Shown: positions 1 through 9,800, numbered from the stretch's first letter. The stretch is DNA of 64,000 nt from Aphanothece hegewaldii CCALA 016 (GCF_003007785.1 NZ_PXOH01000013.1:58460-122459); one strand, 5' to 3'. Notes: generated by a model not told the origin, from the letters alone. Translations and numbers: made by a program.

Positions 1-519
1 GATGCAGATTGGTTCAAAGAACAGGTGAGCGAGTATTGTGATGAAGTCTTAATTAGTGATGATAACGCAGAAATCGGAAACGCGATCGCACGTCTTGAAC
101 CTTCTGCTATTTTCGGTACCCAGATGGAACGTCACGTCGGTAAACGCTTAGATATTCCCTGTGGCGTTATTGCTGCACCTATCCACATCCAAAACTTCCC
201 CATCGGTTATAAACCTTTCTGTGGTTATGAGGGAACGAATCAGATTGCCGATTTAGTCTACAATTCTTTTACATTAGGCATGGAAGATCACTTATTAGAA
301 ATCTTTGGGGGACATGATACCAAAGAAGTGATTACTAAATCCGTTTCCGCTAATTCTGACCTAAATTGGAACAAAGAAGCACAAGGAGAATTGAATAAAA
401 TTCCTGGTTTTGTTCGAGGCAAAGTTAAGCGAAATACTGAAAAATTTGCTCGTGAAAGAGGTATGAATGAGATTACTTTAGAAGTGATGTACGCTGCTAA
501 AGAAGCAGTCGGAGCATAA
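1..519 (+). CDS. chlB: ChlB, light-independent protochlorophyllide reductase subunit B (3' part)
   Basis: C-terminal 172 residues of the B subunit of dark-operative protochlorophyllide oxidoreductase. With ChlN it forms the nitrogenase-like catalytic component, which takes electrons from the ChlL iron protein to reduce protochlorophyllide to chlorophyllide in chlorophyll synthesis. The frame is open from base 1, so the 5' end lies outside the window. Family signatures visible are the [20 protein letters not shown] segment and the C-terminal [19 protein letters not shown] tail ending in [10 protein letters not shown], which belongs to the PCP-reductase-like C-terminal domain of ChlB. The stop is TAA. 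The 153 bp downstream hold palindromic repeats, so it is probably not co-transcribed with the next gene. Confidence 0.95.
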   Translation, partial: DADWFKEQVSEYCDEVLISDDNAEIGNAIARLEPSAIFGTQMERHVGKRLDIPCGVIAAPIHIQNFPIGYKPFCGYEGTNQIADLVYNSFTLGMEDHLLEIFGGHDTKEVITKSVSANSDLNWNKEAQGELNKIPGFVRGKVKRNTEKFARERGMNEITLEVMYAAKEAVGA

Positions 520-603
520 TTTTAGGGGTGGGTTAATTCCCACCTTTAATTTAATCATAAAAAAGGGATTTAATATCAAATCCGCAGCATATCGACAAAT
601 AAT

Positions 604-660
604 GTAGGGATTTGGAAACCAAATCCTTACAAAAATTGGGTAGAAAGACCAAACCCCTAC
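604..660. repeat. Dispersed palindromic repeat, GTAGGG..GGNNNCC..CCCTAC type, one full and one partial copy
   Basis: Bases 604-630 form a near-perfect inverted repeat (GTAGGGATTTGG then AAA then CCAAATCCTTAC). A second, partly decayed copy ending AGACCAAACCCCTAC follows at 638-660. The same short element recurs about 18 times in the window between genes (see the finding on this family). It resembles a REP-type non-coding repeat able to fold into a hairpin. Confidence 0.7.
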
Positions 661-672
661 GGTAAAACAAGA

Positions 673-879
673 ATGGAATCTTTTATGAGTACATATCCAA
701 AAATTCCTGACCCCGAAACTTATCAACGTTTATTAACTAATCTTCGTCAGACTCGTCTAGAAATAGAAGAATTTAATTTAGAATTAGCTGAAATTAATGC
801 ACTTCTAGCAGAACAACTCAGAAATCAGCGATTAAATCGCGTACAGAATTATCTTAAGCAAATGAAGCATCAATCTTAA
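673..879 (+). CDS. Small coiled-coil-like protein of unknown function
   Basis: Predicted 68-residue protein that I do not recognise. The N-terminus is proline-containing (PKIPDPETYQ). The rest is a charged amphipathic helix with heptad-like leucines (RLLTNLRQTRLEIEEFNLELAEI and onward), compatible with a short coiled coil. It has no signal peptide or membrane segment. Two ATGs compete: 673, and 685 (giving MSTYPKIPDP). A GGAA just after the first ATG could serve the second. It lies 51 bp upstream of a DUF2283 gene on the same strand, so the two may share a transcript. Codon use is AT-rich like its neighbours. It is probably a real small protein rather than a chance ORF, but with only moderate certainty. 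Confidence 0.5.
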   Translation: MESFMSTYPKIPDPETYQRLLTNLRQTRLEIEEFNLELAEINALLAEQLRNQRLNRVQNYLKQMKHQS

Positions 880-930
880 TGTCTGATTCTTCATATGTTT
901 ACTCTAATTTTGTTACTGTGGAGTATTAGC

Positions 931-1137
931 ATGGAAGCTATAAAAATTTATTACGATGAACAAGGTAAAACTTTAACAGTTTGGTTTGATAATCCTCAAA
1001 AAGAGTTTTTAACAGAAGAAATTTCTGAAGAAGTTGCTTTAATTAAAGATAAAGAAGGTCATATTATAGGAGTAGAAAGATTAAATTATAGTTTAGAAAA
1101 AACGGATAAATCTACAATTGAGTTTATCAGTGTATAA
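931..1137 (+). CDS. DUF2283 family protein
   Basis: 68-residue protein of the DUF2283 family, small proteins of unknown biochemical role that are common in cyanobacteria and often sit next to toxin-antitoxin-like genes. The recognisable core is the beta-rich IKIYYDEQGKTLTVWF, then the EEISEEVALIKDKEGHIIGVE strand, which matches the family pattern Y-D-x-x-x-D-x-L-x-V followed by I-x-L-D-x-x-G-x-I-x-G-x-E. I start it at the ATG at 931; an upstream in-frame ATG at 895 would add a hydrophobic stretch not seen in the family. It ends 23 bp before the methyltransferase gene and may be transcribed with it. Confidence 0.75.
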   Translation: MEAIKIYYDEQGKTLTVWFDNPQKEFLTEEISEEVALIKDKEGHIIGVERLNYSLEKTDKSTIEFISV

Positions 1138-1160
1138 ACAAATTGAATATATGTAAACTC

Positions 1161-2333
1161 ATGTCTAATTATTCTCTAATTTTAATCCTAAAAAATCAAA
1201 TAACTTCCTCACCAAATCAGCAGATTACTTTTGCTGATTACATGAATACGGTTCTCTATCACCCCGAATATGGCTATTATTCTTCTAAATCTAACAAAAT
1301 TGGCAATCAAGGCGATTTTTTTACATCTTCTTCTTTATGTGCTGATTTTGGCGAATTATTAGCTAACCAGTTTTTAGAAATGTGGGAAAAATTAGATTAT
1401 CCTACTCAATTTACTCTTGTTGAAATGGGCGCAGGGACAGGCGTTTTAGCAGATGATATTCTGAATATTATTAAAACTAATTATTCTGATTTTTACGAAG
1501 CATTAAATTATATTATTATTGAAACAAGTTTTGGATTAATTGAACAACAAAAAGAAAAATTAGCCGAACATGATTTTAAAATTTCTTGGAAAACCTGGGA
1601 AGAAATTGAAAATAATTCGATTATTGGCTGTTTTTTTAGTAATGAATTAGTAGATGCTTTTCCAGTCCATCAAGTGATTGTAAAATCTGGAAAAATCAAA
1701 GAAATTTATATCACATTTTCGGATAAAAATCAAGATATTCTAGCAGAAAAAATAGATAATTTATCAACTTCTGAATTAGAAAAATATTTTCAACTTATTG
1801 ATATTGATCTTTTAAGTAAAGACTACCCTGATGGTTATCGTACAGAAGTTAATCTAAAAGCTTTGTCATGGTTAGAAACAATTAGCAACAAGCTCAAACA
1901 AGGTTATTTATTAACGATTGATTACGGTTATACAGCCCAAAAATATTATAATCCGCAACGCTATCAAGGGACTCTAAAATGTTACTATCAACATCGTCAT
2001 CATGATAATCCTTATATTAATATTGGACAACAAGATATTACGGCTCATGTTGATTTTACAGCATTAGAAAAATACGGTAAATTGTGCGGACTCGAAAAAT
2101 TAGGATTTACTCAACAAGGACTCTTTTTGATGGCGTTAGGATTAGGCGATCGCTTATCTTCTCTCTCTAGCGGTGAGTATGATTTACAGACGATCTTATC
2201 GCGTCGAGATGCCTTACATCAACTGCTTGATCCAACGGGTTTAGGTGGGTTTGGTGTACTGGTACAGAGTAAAGGATTGACTGAAAAACAGAAAGAGCGC
2301 TCGCTAAGATCATTATTCCAATTTAAGCCTTAA
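1161..2333 (+). CDS. MidA/NDUFAF7-type SAM-dependent methyltransferase (DUF185 family)
   Basis: Protein of 390 residues belonging to the DUF185/COG1565 family. The mitochondrial member NDUFAF7/MidA methylates an arginine of a complex I subunit; the substrate in cyanobacteria is not established. The SAM-binding motif I is VEMGAGTGVLADDIL at about residue 92. The family features ITFADYMNTVLYHPEYGYY near the N-terminus, SNELVDAFPVHQV in the middle and LLTIDYGY later are all present. The ATG at 1161 is chosen because family members begin shortly before the YSLILILKNQI segment; an upstream in-frame ATG at 1143 is possible. Its last 4 bases overlap the convergent histidine kinase gene. A role in NDH-1 assembly is an inference by homology only. 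Confidence 0.85.
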   Translation: MSNYSLILILKNQITSSPNQQITFADYMNTVLYHPEYGYYSSKSNKIGNQGDFFTSSSLCADFGELLANQFLEMWEKLDYPTQFTLVEMGAGTGVLADDILNIIKTNYSDFYEALNYIIIETSFGLIEQQKEKLAEHDFKISWKTWEEIENNSIIGCFFSNELVDAFPVHQVIVKSGKIKEIYITFSDKNQDILAEKIDNLSTSELEKYFQLIDIDLLSKDYPDGYRTEVNLKALSWLETISNKLKQGYLLTIDYGYTAQKYYNPQRYQGTLKCYYQHRHHDNPYINIGQQDITAHVDFTALEKYGKLCGLEKLGFTQQGLFLMALGLGDRLSSLSSGEYDLQTILSRRDALHQLLDPTGLGGFGVLVQSKGLTEKQKERSLRSLFQFKP

Positions 2334-4108
2334 AGTTCTTCAGGATGGGGAATTTCTACTGTAAAACAACTTCCTTGTCCAACTTCCGAAACGAGTGTTA
2401 TTTTTCCTCCGTGAAGTTGGGCTAATTTTTGAGACAGGGCTAAACCTAAACCAGTGCCTTTATGCTTGCGACTCAAAGAACTTTTAATCTGTTGGAAGGG
2501 TTGAAAAAGTTTTTCTTGATCTACTTTAGTAATACCAATTCCTGTATCAATAATAGAGAAAGTAATACTATTTTTAGGTCGTGCTACTTCAAGAGTAACG
2601 CTACCTTTTTCAGTAAACTTGATAGCATTAGAAAGAAGATTAATTAATATTTGCTTTAAACGTTGTTGATCAGCATAACAAAAATCGACATTTTTCGCTA
2701 TTTTTAAATCAATTACTAATCCTTGCTGTTCTGCTTTTCCTTGTACGATTGAGAGTGCGGCTAAACAAAGATCTTCTACTGCTAATTTTTCTAATAATAG
2801 TTCTTCTCGGTTTGCTTCGATTTTAGAAAGATCCAACAAATCATTAACAATAGCCATTAAATGTTCACCAGAAGACACCACCGCATTAACATATTGACTT
2901 TGTTTTGGATTTAGTGAACCGTAAATTTGTTCTTGTAACATTCGTGCAAATCCTAAAATTCCTGCTAAAGGTGCGCGTAATTCATGAGTCATATTAGAAA
3001 AATATTCGCTAGTATGTTGATAAGATTCTTGTTTTTTTGCTAACTGTTCTTGAATCGAAATTTGATAGATAGCAATGCCAATTTGTTGACTAATTTGTTC
3101 TAAAAATTGAATTTCTTCTTCAGTAAAATACCGATTTTGCTGTTTGGTTTCTAAAACTAAGATTCCCCACAACTCACCTTTAATTGAAATCGGCAAACTT
3201 AAAATAGAATATTCACAGCACAGATGTTGATTATAAATAATGTTTGTTTGATTAGAATACGCTTTAGTTTGTTGAGTTTCACACAAATTTTGTAAACAGA
3301 TTTCTTCTAAATTTAATATTCCATTTTCTGGAGTGGAAAAATTAGAGAATAGATGCTCAATTTGCCATTGATTAGTAATTTTTGAGAATGAATAATTAGA
3401 TTGACTATCATTAACGTTTTTTTTCTGAAATCGACTGTTTTTCTCTAGATTTGGAATTTTAATAATTAATACTTTCTCAAATTCAAATATTTTGGCGATT
3501 TTTTGAAGAATTTCTTCTAATTTGTTCTGAGTTAAATAATAATTATTTATTTGCTGATTAATTAATTGAATAAGTTCTTGATAATTTTGATACTTAAGTA
3601 ATTTTTGTTGTTGCTTGATTAACCATGAACTTTGACTCATTAAATGACGAACAAGTTCTGAGTTTTTCTGCGCCCATTTTAGGTGGTTTTGACGCGAATA
3701 AATGCAGATCACACCGACTTGAAACTGCTGATATTGAAGAGGAATCAAACAAAGGGATTTAATCTCTAATTGTTGCACTCTTTTTTTTAGCTTTAAAGGA
3801 ATTAATCTATCTTGAATGAGGAGGGAATAAATGTTATTTTCTTTAAGATTACCTTGATTTTTGTGATAAATATATCGACTAAAATCAATTAAAGTTTGCT
3901 GTGCTAAATTAGATTTGATTGTTGAGTAAACTTTTTTAATTTTTTCTTTTTCTAAGAAAAAAAGCAAGCAGTCGCTTTCTTGATAAGTTGCTTGAAAAAT
4001 CGTTACTATATTTTGGAAAACTTGATCACTCTCCTGAATTTGTCCCGTGAACTGTCTCAACGATACAGGAGAGGTTACTGATAGTAATGACTGTTGAGTT
4101 TGATTCAT
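2330..4108 (-). CDS. GAF-domain sensor histidine kinase
   Basis: Soluble hybrid-less histidine kinase of 592 residues. The N-terminal half holds one or two GAF-like sensory regions (about residues 25-160 and 190-340; for example LEEICLQNLC and SILSLPISIKGELWGILVLE), with no membrane helices. The C-terminal half is a complete transmitter: H-box FSNMTHELRAPLAGILGFARML with the phospho-acceptor His near residue 372, N-box LKQILINLLSNAIKFTEKG, G1 DTGIGI and G2 GTGLGLAL. There is no response regulator next to it, so it is an orphan kinase of unknown signal. I prefer the ATG at 4108 (MNQTQQSLLS); an in-frame upstream start at 4138 would add ten hydrophobic residues. The coding sequence is extremely AT-rich and glutamine-rich. 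It overlaps the convergent methyltransferase gene by 4 bases. Confidence 0.88.
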   Translation of the reverse strand: MNQTQQSLLSVTSPVSLRQFTGQIQESDQVFQNIVTIFQATYQESDCLLFFLEKEKIKKVYSTIKSNLAQQTLIDFSRYIYHKNQGNLKENNIYSLLIQDRLIPLKLKKRVQQLEIKSLCLIPLQYQQFQVGVICIYSRQNHLKWAQKNSELVRHLMSQSSWLIKQQQKLLKYQNYQELIQLINQQINNYYLTQNKLEEILQKIAKIFEFEKVLIIKIPNLEKNSRFQKKNVNDSQSNYSFSKITNQWQIEHLFSNFSTPENGILNLEEICLQNLCETQQTKAYSNQTNIIYNQHLCCEYSILSLPISIKGELWGILVLETKQQNRYFTEEEIQFLEQISQQIGIAIYQISIQEQLAKKQESYQHTSEYFSNMTHELRAPLAGILGFARMLQEQIYGSLNPKQSQYVNAVVSSGEHLMAIVNDLLDLSKIEANREELLLEKLAVEDLCLAALSIVQGKAEQQGLVIDLKIAKNVDFCYADQQRLKQILINLLSNAIKFTEKGSVTLEVARPKNSITFSIIDTGIGITKVDQEKLFQPFQQIKSSLSRKHKGTGLGLALSQKLAQLHGGKITLVSEVGQGSCFTVEIPHPEEL

Positions 4109-4221
4109 TGGGATAAATAAATAAAATGACTGTAACAATAAAAAAAAACGATGTCATATCTTTATCCTTTATCCTATCTACTCTTACCCTTTATGAAAAG
4201 AGATTTTCTGTACAGTTTCTT

Positions 4222-4241
4222 AAAACTTTATTAAAGTTTTT
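4222..4241 (-). terminator. Candidate terminator between the permease and kinase genes
   Basis: A 19-base inverted repeat (AAAACTTTA, T, TAAAGTTTT) lies in the 174-bp gap downstream of the ABC-2 permease gene on the minus strand. The stem is AT-only and followed by a short T-rich stretch, so it would be a weak terminator at best. Confidence 0.35.
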
Positions 4242-4282
4242 ACAATAATTATCTACTTTTCTTTATTTTTCTTTATAAAACA

Positions 4283-5056
4283 TTAAAATTGTCGTCGTGA
4301 AAACACTAAAATAGCAATACCCAGCAGTAAACACGTATAGAGAATCCCATAAGTAGCATTACTTATTAAGGTCTCAACACTCGGTAATAAGCCGTATACA
4401 GCATCATTTTTCAAGTTTAAGCGTTCGAGATCGGGTAAAATCAGATAAAGAGTTTTGGTAATCGCTGCAATACTTTCATTTTTGCTAATGACACCAAGTT
4501 TTAACAAATCCTTGCTAATATGACCCATCAAATATAGCCCAAAGCTTAAAAGCGTTGCCAGTATAGAACTGGTAAACACTCCGAAAGCAATGGCGATCGC
4601 AATTAATAAGGCTAATTCCAGAAAAAGAAATACAACCGAAATAATAATCGGAAAAGCTTGATAATCAACTTTAGTCCAAGTGAGCAATAATATATAGACA
4701 ATCGTCATGATCGTCAACATGACACTCAACACAGCAGATAACCCCAAATGCTTACCAATAATAAATTCAGCGCGACTCAGGGGTTTAGGAATTAAAATCA
4801 AAACGGTTCGTTTCTCGATTTCTTTGTTAATAAGTCCTGTTCCGACAAAAATAGCCACAATTGCCCCTAATAGACTGATTGCGCCTAAACCTAGATCCAA
4901 TAAGATTTTATTATGAGTTCCAATGGAAATTTCAGGCAATAGTCGTACAGCAATGACCATTAATAAAGTAAAAAAGCCAATAAAATAGAGGATGCGATCG
5001 CGGATGACTTCCCGAAATCCATTAGCTGCGATTGACCAAATTCTATAAATACTCAT
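4283..5056 (-). CDS. ABC-2 type transporter permease
   Basis: Integral membrane protein of 257 residues resembling ABC-2 family permeases. About six hydrophobic helices are visible: residues ~23-43, 52-74, 105-127, 134-160, 163-180 and 232-252. The N-terminal MSIYRIWSIAANGFREVIRDRILYFI is the cytoplasmic lead-in typical of cyanobacterial members, and the loop NKEIEKRTVLILIPKPLSR is the conserved intracellular segment after TM2. The matching ATP-binding subunit is not beside it, so the substrate cannot be inferred. The gene is divergent from the DUF2079 gene, with 187 bp between them. Confidence 0.82.
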   Translation of the reverse strand: MSIYRIWSIAANGFREVIRDRILYFIGFFTLLMVIAVRLLPEISIGTHNKILLDLGLGAISLLGAIVAIFVGTGLINKEIEKRTVLILIPKPLSRAEFIIGKHLGLSAVLSVMLTIMTIVYILLLTWTKVDYQAFPIIISVVFLFLELALLIAIAIAFGVFTSSILATLLSFGLYLMGHISKDLLKLGVISKNESIAAITKTLYLILPDLERLNLKNDAVYGLLPSVETLISNATYGILYTCLLLGIAILVFSRRQF

Positions 5057-5243
5057 TGATGGATTGACAAATAATCATAATGGATGCTTTTAGCTTTAAT
5101 ATACCCATCTAGCCAGGTCAAAATTATCACCTCGCTCAAACTCGTCTTGTATGTAGGCTTTCGGTACTTGATGCAAAGCGGGAAATTTTTTATTGATTAG
5201 ACAGTCAAAGCTAAAATAGGTAGACATCAAACGCAATTAACCC

Positions 5244-6833
5244 ATGCAAGAAAAATTCAAAAATCATCGAGGAGTAATTACAGCAGTGATTACCTTCTTT
5301 ATGATTGAATTAGCTATTGTTCTCTTTCGGTATCATGCTTACTATCATACTGATACATCTTTTGATCTAGGTATTTTTAATCAGGTTTTTTGGAATGGAC
5401 ATCAGGGTCGTTTTTTTCAAAGTTCCCTTTCTTCTTCCCTTTCCATATCAGTCGAAACCCCTTTCGTTTCCTATCATCGTCTAGGACAGCATTTTACTCC
5501 GGCTTTGCTGTTGTGGCTTCCCATTTACGCGCTTTTTCCCTATGCACCTACCCTACTGTTTTTAAACGTTACCCTGATCACAGTCGGAGGAATTGTTTTA
5601 TATATCCTAGCGTGTCAACGTCTTGAGTCAAATCTAGCCACATGGATTACTGCAAGTTATTATTGTGCTAATGCAGTAATTGGGCCAACTTTGGGGCATT
5701 TTCAAGATTTTTGCCAATTTCCCTTATTTACTTTTGGACTATTTCTCGCCCTAGAAAAACGTCATTGGTGGTGGTTTGGGATATGTGCTGTCCTAATTTT
5801 GGCGATACGGGAAGAAGCAGGTGTCGTTTTATTTAGTATTGGTTTCTATTTAATTTTAAGTAAACGCTATCCTTGGTTAGGTTTGGGGGTTTGTCTCGCC
5901 GGTCTTGTTTATGCTGTAGTCGTCACAACCTTAATTATGCCCTTATTTTCTCAAGATGTTTCAACTCGCTTTTTAATTGAAGAATTTGGTCAATATGTTG
6001 ATGGTGAACAGACTTCTAGTTTACAAGTACTTTGGGGAATTTTAAGGAATCCTTGGCGGTTATTAATCGAGTTATTGACACCATTTTCGCCAACTCTAGT
6101 CTACATTTTAGGTCAATTTCTTCCTTTAGGGTTTATTTCGTTAATTTCTGGGGCAACATGGATGTTAATTGCTTTTCCTTTGTTGACTCTTTTATTAAGA
6201 GAAAGTAAATGGGCGTTAGCTTTAGATTTGCGCTATTCTTTAACACTGGTTCCAGGTATATTTTATGGAGGGATTTTGTGGTGGTTTTATCATCCTGGGG
6301 CGCAGAAAAATCGATTTTTTAAACGGTTTTGGGCAGTTTGTCTGAGTTTATCGCTTATTTTAACCATCACCTCTAGTCCTAATGATGCTTTAGCGTTTAT
6401 TATTCCCAACTCGTTTCAACCTTGGCTCTATTTTTCCCCTCTGCAACAATGGAATCATTCCAGAAAAATCGAAACACTTTTAGCACAAATTCCGCCTGAT
6501 GCAAGTGTGTCGGCTTCTCCCGATATTGTACCTCATCTTTCGAGTCGTCGGGAAATTCTACGAGCGCCTAATGTGGAATTAATTAATGATGCGGGGCAGA
6601 AAATTTGGCTAGATTACATGATAATTGATTTTAAGAAAAATCAACAGTTTCAGGTTATTTCTTCAGGCGATCGTCGAATTCTTAAAAAAGATGTTCCCAT
6701 TGTTGAAGCCTTTATCGAAAAAAATGAGTATGGTTTAATTGGGTATCAAGACGGTATTCTTTTGCTTAAACGCGGTACACCTTCTGATCCTACTCTTTTG
6801 TCTGCTTGGAATGTCTATCGTCAAGATCTATAA
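5244..6833 (+). CDS. DUF2079 polytopic membrane protein
   Basis: 529-residue protein of the DUF2079 family. It has around ten transmembrane helices in the first 370 residues and a soluble C-terminal part. The family signature region is the first periplasmic loop, HAYYHTDTSFDLGIFNQVFWN, followed by SYHRLGQHFTPALLLWLP. DUF2079 proteins resemble GT-C glycosyltransferases such as mannosyltransferases and are thought to act on lipid-linked or envelope sugars, but no reaction is proven. The soluble tail contains LAQIPPDASVSASPDIVPHLSSR, also typical of the family. It stands alone on the plus strand; a palindromic repeat follows. Confidence 0.85.
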   Translation: MQEKFKNHRGVITAVITFFMIELAIVLFRYHAYYHTDTSFDLGIFNQVFWNGHQGRFFQSSLSSSLSISVETPFVSYHRLGQHFTPALLLWLPIYALFPYAPTLLFLNVTLITVGGIVLYILACQRLESNLATWITASYYCANAVIGPTLGHFQDFCQFPLFTFGLFLALEKRHWWWFGICAVLILAIREEAGVVLFSIGFYLILSKRYPWLGLGVCLAGLVYAVVVTTLIMPLFSQDVSTRFLIEEFGQYVDGEQTSSLQVLWGILRNPWRLLIELLTPFSPTLVYILGQFLPLGFISLISGATWMLIAFPLLTLLLRESKWALALDLRYSLTLVPGIFYGGILWWFYHPGAQKNRFFKRFWAVCLSLSLILTITSSPNDALAFIIPNSFQPWLYFSPLQQWNHSRKIETLLAQIPPDASVSASPDIVPHLSSRREILRAPNVELINDAGQKIWLDYMIIDFKKNQQFQVISSGDRRILKKDVPIVEAFIEKNEYGLIGYQDGILLLKRGTPSDPTLLSAWNVYRQDL

Positions 6834-6856
6834 TACCTAGGCAAAAATAATGTATG

Positions 6857-6883
6857 GATAGGGTTTGGAAACCAAACCCCTAC
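6857..6883. repeat. Dispersed palindromic repeat (GGGTTTGGAAACCAAACCC core)
   Basis: Copy of the window-wide REP-like family, here with a perfect GGGTTTGG/CCAAACCC stem and an AAA loop, in the 107-bp gap between the DUF2079 gene and menE. Confidence 0.7.
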
Positions 6884-6940
6884 GCTTTCTTAAAAAAATT
6901 CCGATTTATACTAATTTATTATTAAACCCAATATCAAATT

Positions 6941-8263
6941 ATGAAAGATATTTTAGAAACGCTAAAACAACGAAGTGATACTAATTGGTTAGTTAAATGT
7001 AATAGCTTAGATTTTTATCGAGATACACTAAGATTTTGTCATCAATTCAAATTAGATGAGCAACCTACTATTTTTATAGCAGAATCAAATGATTATCTTT
7101 TTTTAACAGCTTTTGTCGCGGCTATTGCTTCAGAAAGTTCTATTTTTTTAGGTAATCCTGACTGGAAGGAACAAGAATGGAAACAAGTATATCAATTAGT
7201 TTCGCCAGATATTGTTGTTGGTTTATGTCCGTCAAGTCTTCCTAAAAATATTGCCGCTAAATCTAATTTATTGAATAAGATTATGATTCCTACTGGTGGC
7301 ACATCGGGACAAATTAAATTGGCGATTCACACATGGGAAACCTTGGAAGCTTCGGTGAGAGGATTTCAGGAATATTTTGATGTTGAAAAAATTAATTCTT
7401 ATTGTATTTTACCCCTTTATCATGTTAGTGGTTTAATGCAGTTTTTACGTTCTTGGCACACTAACGGAAATTTTTTCTTAGGTTCTTATAATCAGCTAAA
7501 AGGAGGGATATTACCTGAGATTAATCCGGAAGAATATTTTATCTCATTAGTCCCTACACAATTACAATTTTTATTAAATCAGTATCCAGAATGGCTGAGA
7601 AAATTTCGTACTGTTTTACTCGGTGGTGCGCCCGCCTGGACATCACTTTTAGAACAAGCAAAACAAGAACAAATTAATTTGGCTTTAACTTATGGAATGA
7701 CAGAAACAGCATCACAAGTTGTTACTTTAAAACCACAAGAATTCTTAAAAGGCAATATTAGTAATGGTCAAGTTTTACCTCATGCTAATCTTAAATTTAA
7801 TGATGAAGGAATTATTATTATTGAAGCGCGATCTTTATATTTAGGCTATTATCCAAATCTGGATTATCCTCAAGAATTAGTTACTGATGATCTAGGATAT
7901 TTTGATGAGCAAAATAATTTATTTATTTTAGGGCGAAATAGTCAAAAGATTATTACTGGGGGTGAAAACGTTTTCCCAAAAGAAATAGAAAACGCGATTT
8001 TATTTACACAATTAGTCAAAGATGTTATTGTAATTGGGATTTCTGATTTAAAATGGGGACAAATTATTATTGCTTTATATGTTCCTACTATAGAAGATCT
8101 TACTGAAGATCTAATCAAACAAGAACTGACTCATTTACTTAGTAAATATAAACATCCTAAACATTGGATTAAAGTTGATGAGATTCCACGCAACATACAA
8201 GGTAAAATAAATCAAGAACAGCTTAAAGCGATCGTCACTCATTTTTTAGCAGAAAAAGGTTAA
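6941..8263 (+). CDS. menE: 2-succinylbenzoate--CoA ligase
   Basis: ANL-superfamily adenylating enzyme of 440 residues that activates o-succinylbenzoate to its CoA thioester in phylloquinone (photosystem I secondary acceptor) biosynthesis. The ATP-binding P-loop motif is MIPTGGTSGQIKLAIHTW near residue 118, the A5 motif is LTYGMTETASQV near residue 248, and the C-terminal lid carries the catalytic lysine in RNIQGKINQEQL. Its short length is typical of cyanobacterial MenE rather than long fatty-acyl ligases. The other men genes are not in this window. It is followed 18 bp later by a sulfatase gene on the same strand, which suggests co-transcription with no obvious functional link. A different small-acid CoA ligase cannot be excluded. 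Confidence 0.82.
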   Translation: MKDILETLKQRSDTNWLVKCNSLDFYRDTLRFCHQFKLDEQPTIFIAESNDYLFLTAFVAAIASESSIFLGNPDWKEQEWKQVYQLVSPDIVVGLCPSSLPKNIAAKSNLLNKIMIPTGGTSGQIKLAIHTWETLEASVRGFQEYFDVEKINSYCILPLYHVSGLMQFLRSWHTNGNFFLGSYNQLKGGILPEINPEEYFISLVPTQLQFLLNQYPEWLRKFRTVLLGGAPAWTSLLEQAKQEQINLALTYGMTETASQVVTLKPQEFLKGNISNGQVLPHANLKFNDEGIIIIEARSLYLGYYPNLDYPQELVTDDLGYFDEQNNLFILGRNSQKIITGGENVFPKEIENAILFTQLVKDVIVIGISDLKWGQIIIALYVPTIEDLTEDLIKQELTHLLSKYKHPKHWIKVDEIPRNIQGKINQEQLKAIVTHFLAEKG

Positions 8264-8281
8264 ATAAATCAGGGTCAAACT

Positions 8282-9667
8282 ATGAAAATCGCTCGAAGAA
8301 AGTTTATACAAGGAACCGTTTTCGGGACAACATTAGGCATAGCAGGAAGCTTGACAAATAAGTATTTTAGTGCCTCATCAGACCCTAAAATAAAACGTCC
8401 TAATTTTGTTATTTTAGTAACAGATGATTTACGTTGGGACTGTTTAGGAATTGCGGGAAATCGAATTATACAAACACCTCATATTGATCAATTAGCTTAT
8501 GACGGAAGTTTATTTTTAAATAATTTCGTAACAACTTCTATTTGTTCAAGTAGTCGCGCTAGTATTTTCACTGGAGAATATAGCAGACGACATAAAATAT
8601 GGGATTTTAATTCTGCTTTGTCTTCTGAACAATTGCGTTTATCTTATCCTAATTTATTACGTTCTTCGGGATATGAAATAGCATTTATTGGAAAATGGGG
8701 ACTAGGGGGAAACTTACCCGAAACGGAATTCGACTACTGGCAAGGTTTTGCAGGACAAGGTTACTATTTTGAATCTGGAAGAAAAGAACATTTAACGCAA
8801 TATTTGACCAATCAAACCTTAGAATATCTCAATCAATATAAAAGTCAAAAACCTTTTTGTTTATCTCTTAGTTACAAAGCTCCTCATGCTCAAGATAATA
8901 GTCCTGAACCCTTCCAAAGTGAGCCACAATTTGCTAATCTTTACAAAGATGTGACGATCGCTGATATTTCCACTAATACAGCAGCCCATTTTAAAAATCT
9001 TCCTTTATTTCTCCAAACTTCTGAAGGGAGAATACGTTGGCAAGGTAGATTCGATGAAACGGATTTTGAACACTCTATTAAACAATATTATAGACTGATT
9101 ACAGGTATAGATAATTCGGTGAGACAAATTGTCGAAAAATTAAAACAACTGAATTTATACGAGAATACATATATTATTTTTACCTCAGATAATGGCTTTT
9201 TTTTAGGCGATCGAGGATTATCTGATAAATGGTTTGGCTACGAAGAATCAATACGCACACCTTTAATTATACGTTCTCCAAAAAATCCCTATAAACAATT
9301 AATTCCAGCAATGACTTTAAATATCGATATTGCCCCAACCATTCTTGACTTAGCAGGTATTAATATTCCTCCATCTATGCAAGGCAAAAGTTTATTACCA
9401 CTGATTCAAGAAAAAACCGAAACACTTAGAGATATTTGGTTCTATGAACATTTGCTGAATCTCCCCAAAATACCGCAGAGTGAAGGCATTCGCACCGTAG
9501 ACTATAAATATTTAAGATATCTCATTCCTAATCAAAATAATGAAATGTTGTTTGATTTAAAACACGATCCACTAGAAGAAAACAATTTAGCGAATCTTCC
9601 TCAATATCAAGCTAAACTAAAAGAGTTTAGACAAGCCGTTGCTCAATTTCAGAAAACTCTAGTTTAA
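8282..9667 (+). CDS. Sulfatase with twin-arginine signal
   Basis: 461-residue type I (formylglycine-dependent) sulfatase. The catalytic cysteine sits in the CSSSR motif (residues 88-92), matching C-x-S-x-R, which is oxidised to formylglycine. The metal-binding N-terminal VTDDLRWDCLG and the later TSDNGFFLGDRGLSDKWF are typical of the iduronate-2-sulfatase/choline-sulfatase branch. The N-terminus MKIARRKFIQG followed by a hydrophobic stretch looks like a Tat signal, so the enzyme is probably exported folded. The substrate is unknown; sulfated polysaccharide is plausible. It is 18 bp downstream of menE. A second, dissimilar sulfatase lies at 34703-36157. Confidence 0.85.
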   Translation: MKIARRKFIQGTVFGTTLGIAGSLTNKYFSASSDPKIKRPNFVILVTDDLRWDCLGIAGNRIIQTPHIDQLAYDGSLFLNNFVTTSICSSSRASIFTGEYSRRHKIWDFNSALSSEQLRLSYPNLLRSSGYEIAFIGKWGLGGNLPETEFDYWQGFAGQGYYFESGRKEHLTQYLTNQTLEYLNQYKSQKPFCLSLSYKAPHAQDNSPEPFQSEPQFANLYKDVTIADISTNTAAHFKNLPLFLQTSEGRIRWQGRFDETDFEHSIKQYYRLITGIDNSVRQIVEKLKQLNLYENTYIIFTSDNGFFLGDRGLSDKWFGYEESIRTPLIIRSPKNPYKQLIPAMTLNIDIAPTILDLAGINIPPSMQGKSLLPLIQEKTETLRDIWFYEHLLNLPKIPQSEGIRTVDYKYLRYLIPNQNNEMLFDLKHDPLEENNLANLPQYQAKLKEFRQAVAQFQKTLV

Positions 9668-9800
9668 ATCAATTCTTCTTTCATACGTGAAAACCAAGCC
9701 CCCACAATCCTTTACCCATAAATGATAGAATTGTTAACAATAACACATCATGCACACCCGATCTGGTCAGTTACCCGTAATATAAAGATAAAAAATTACT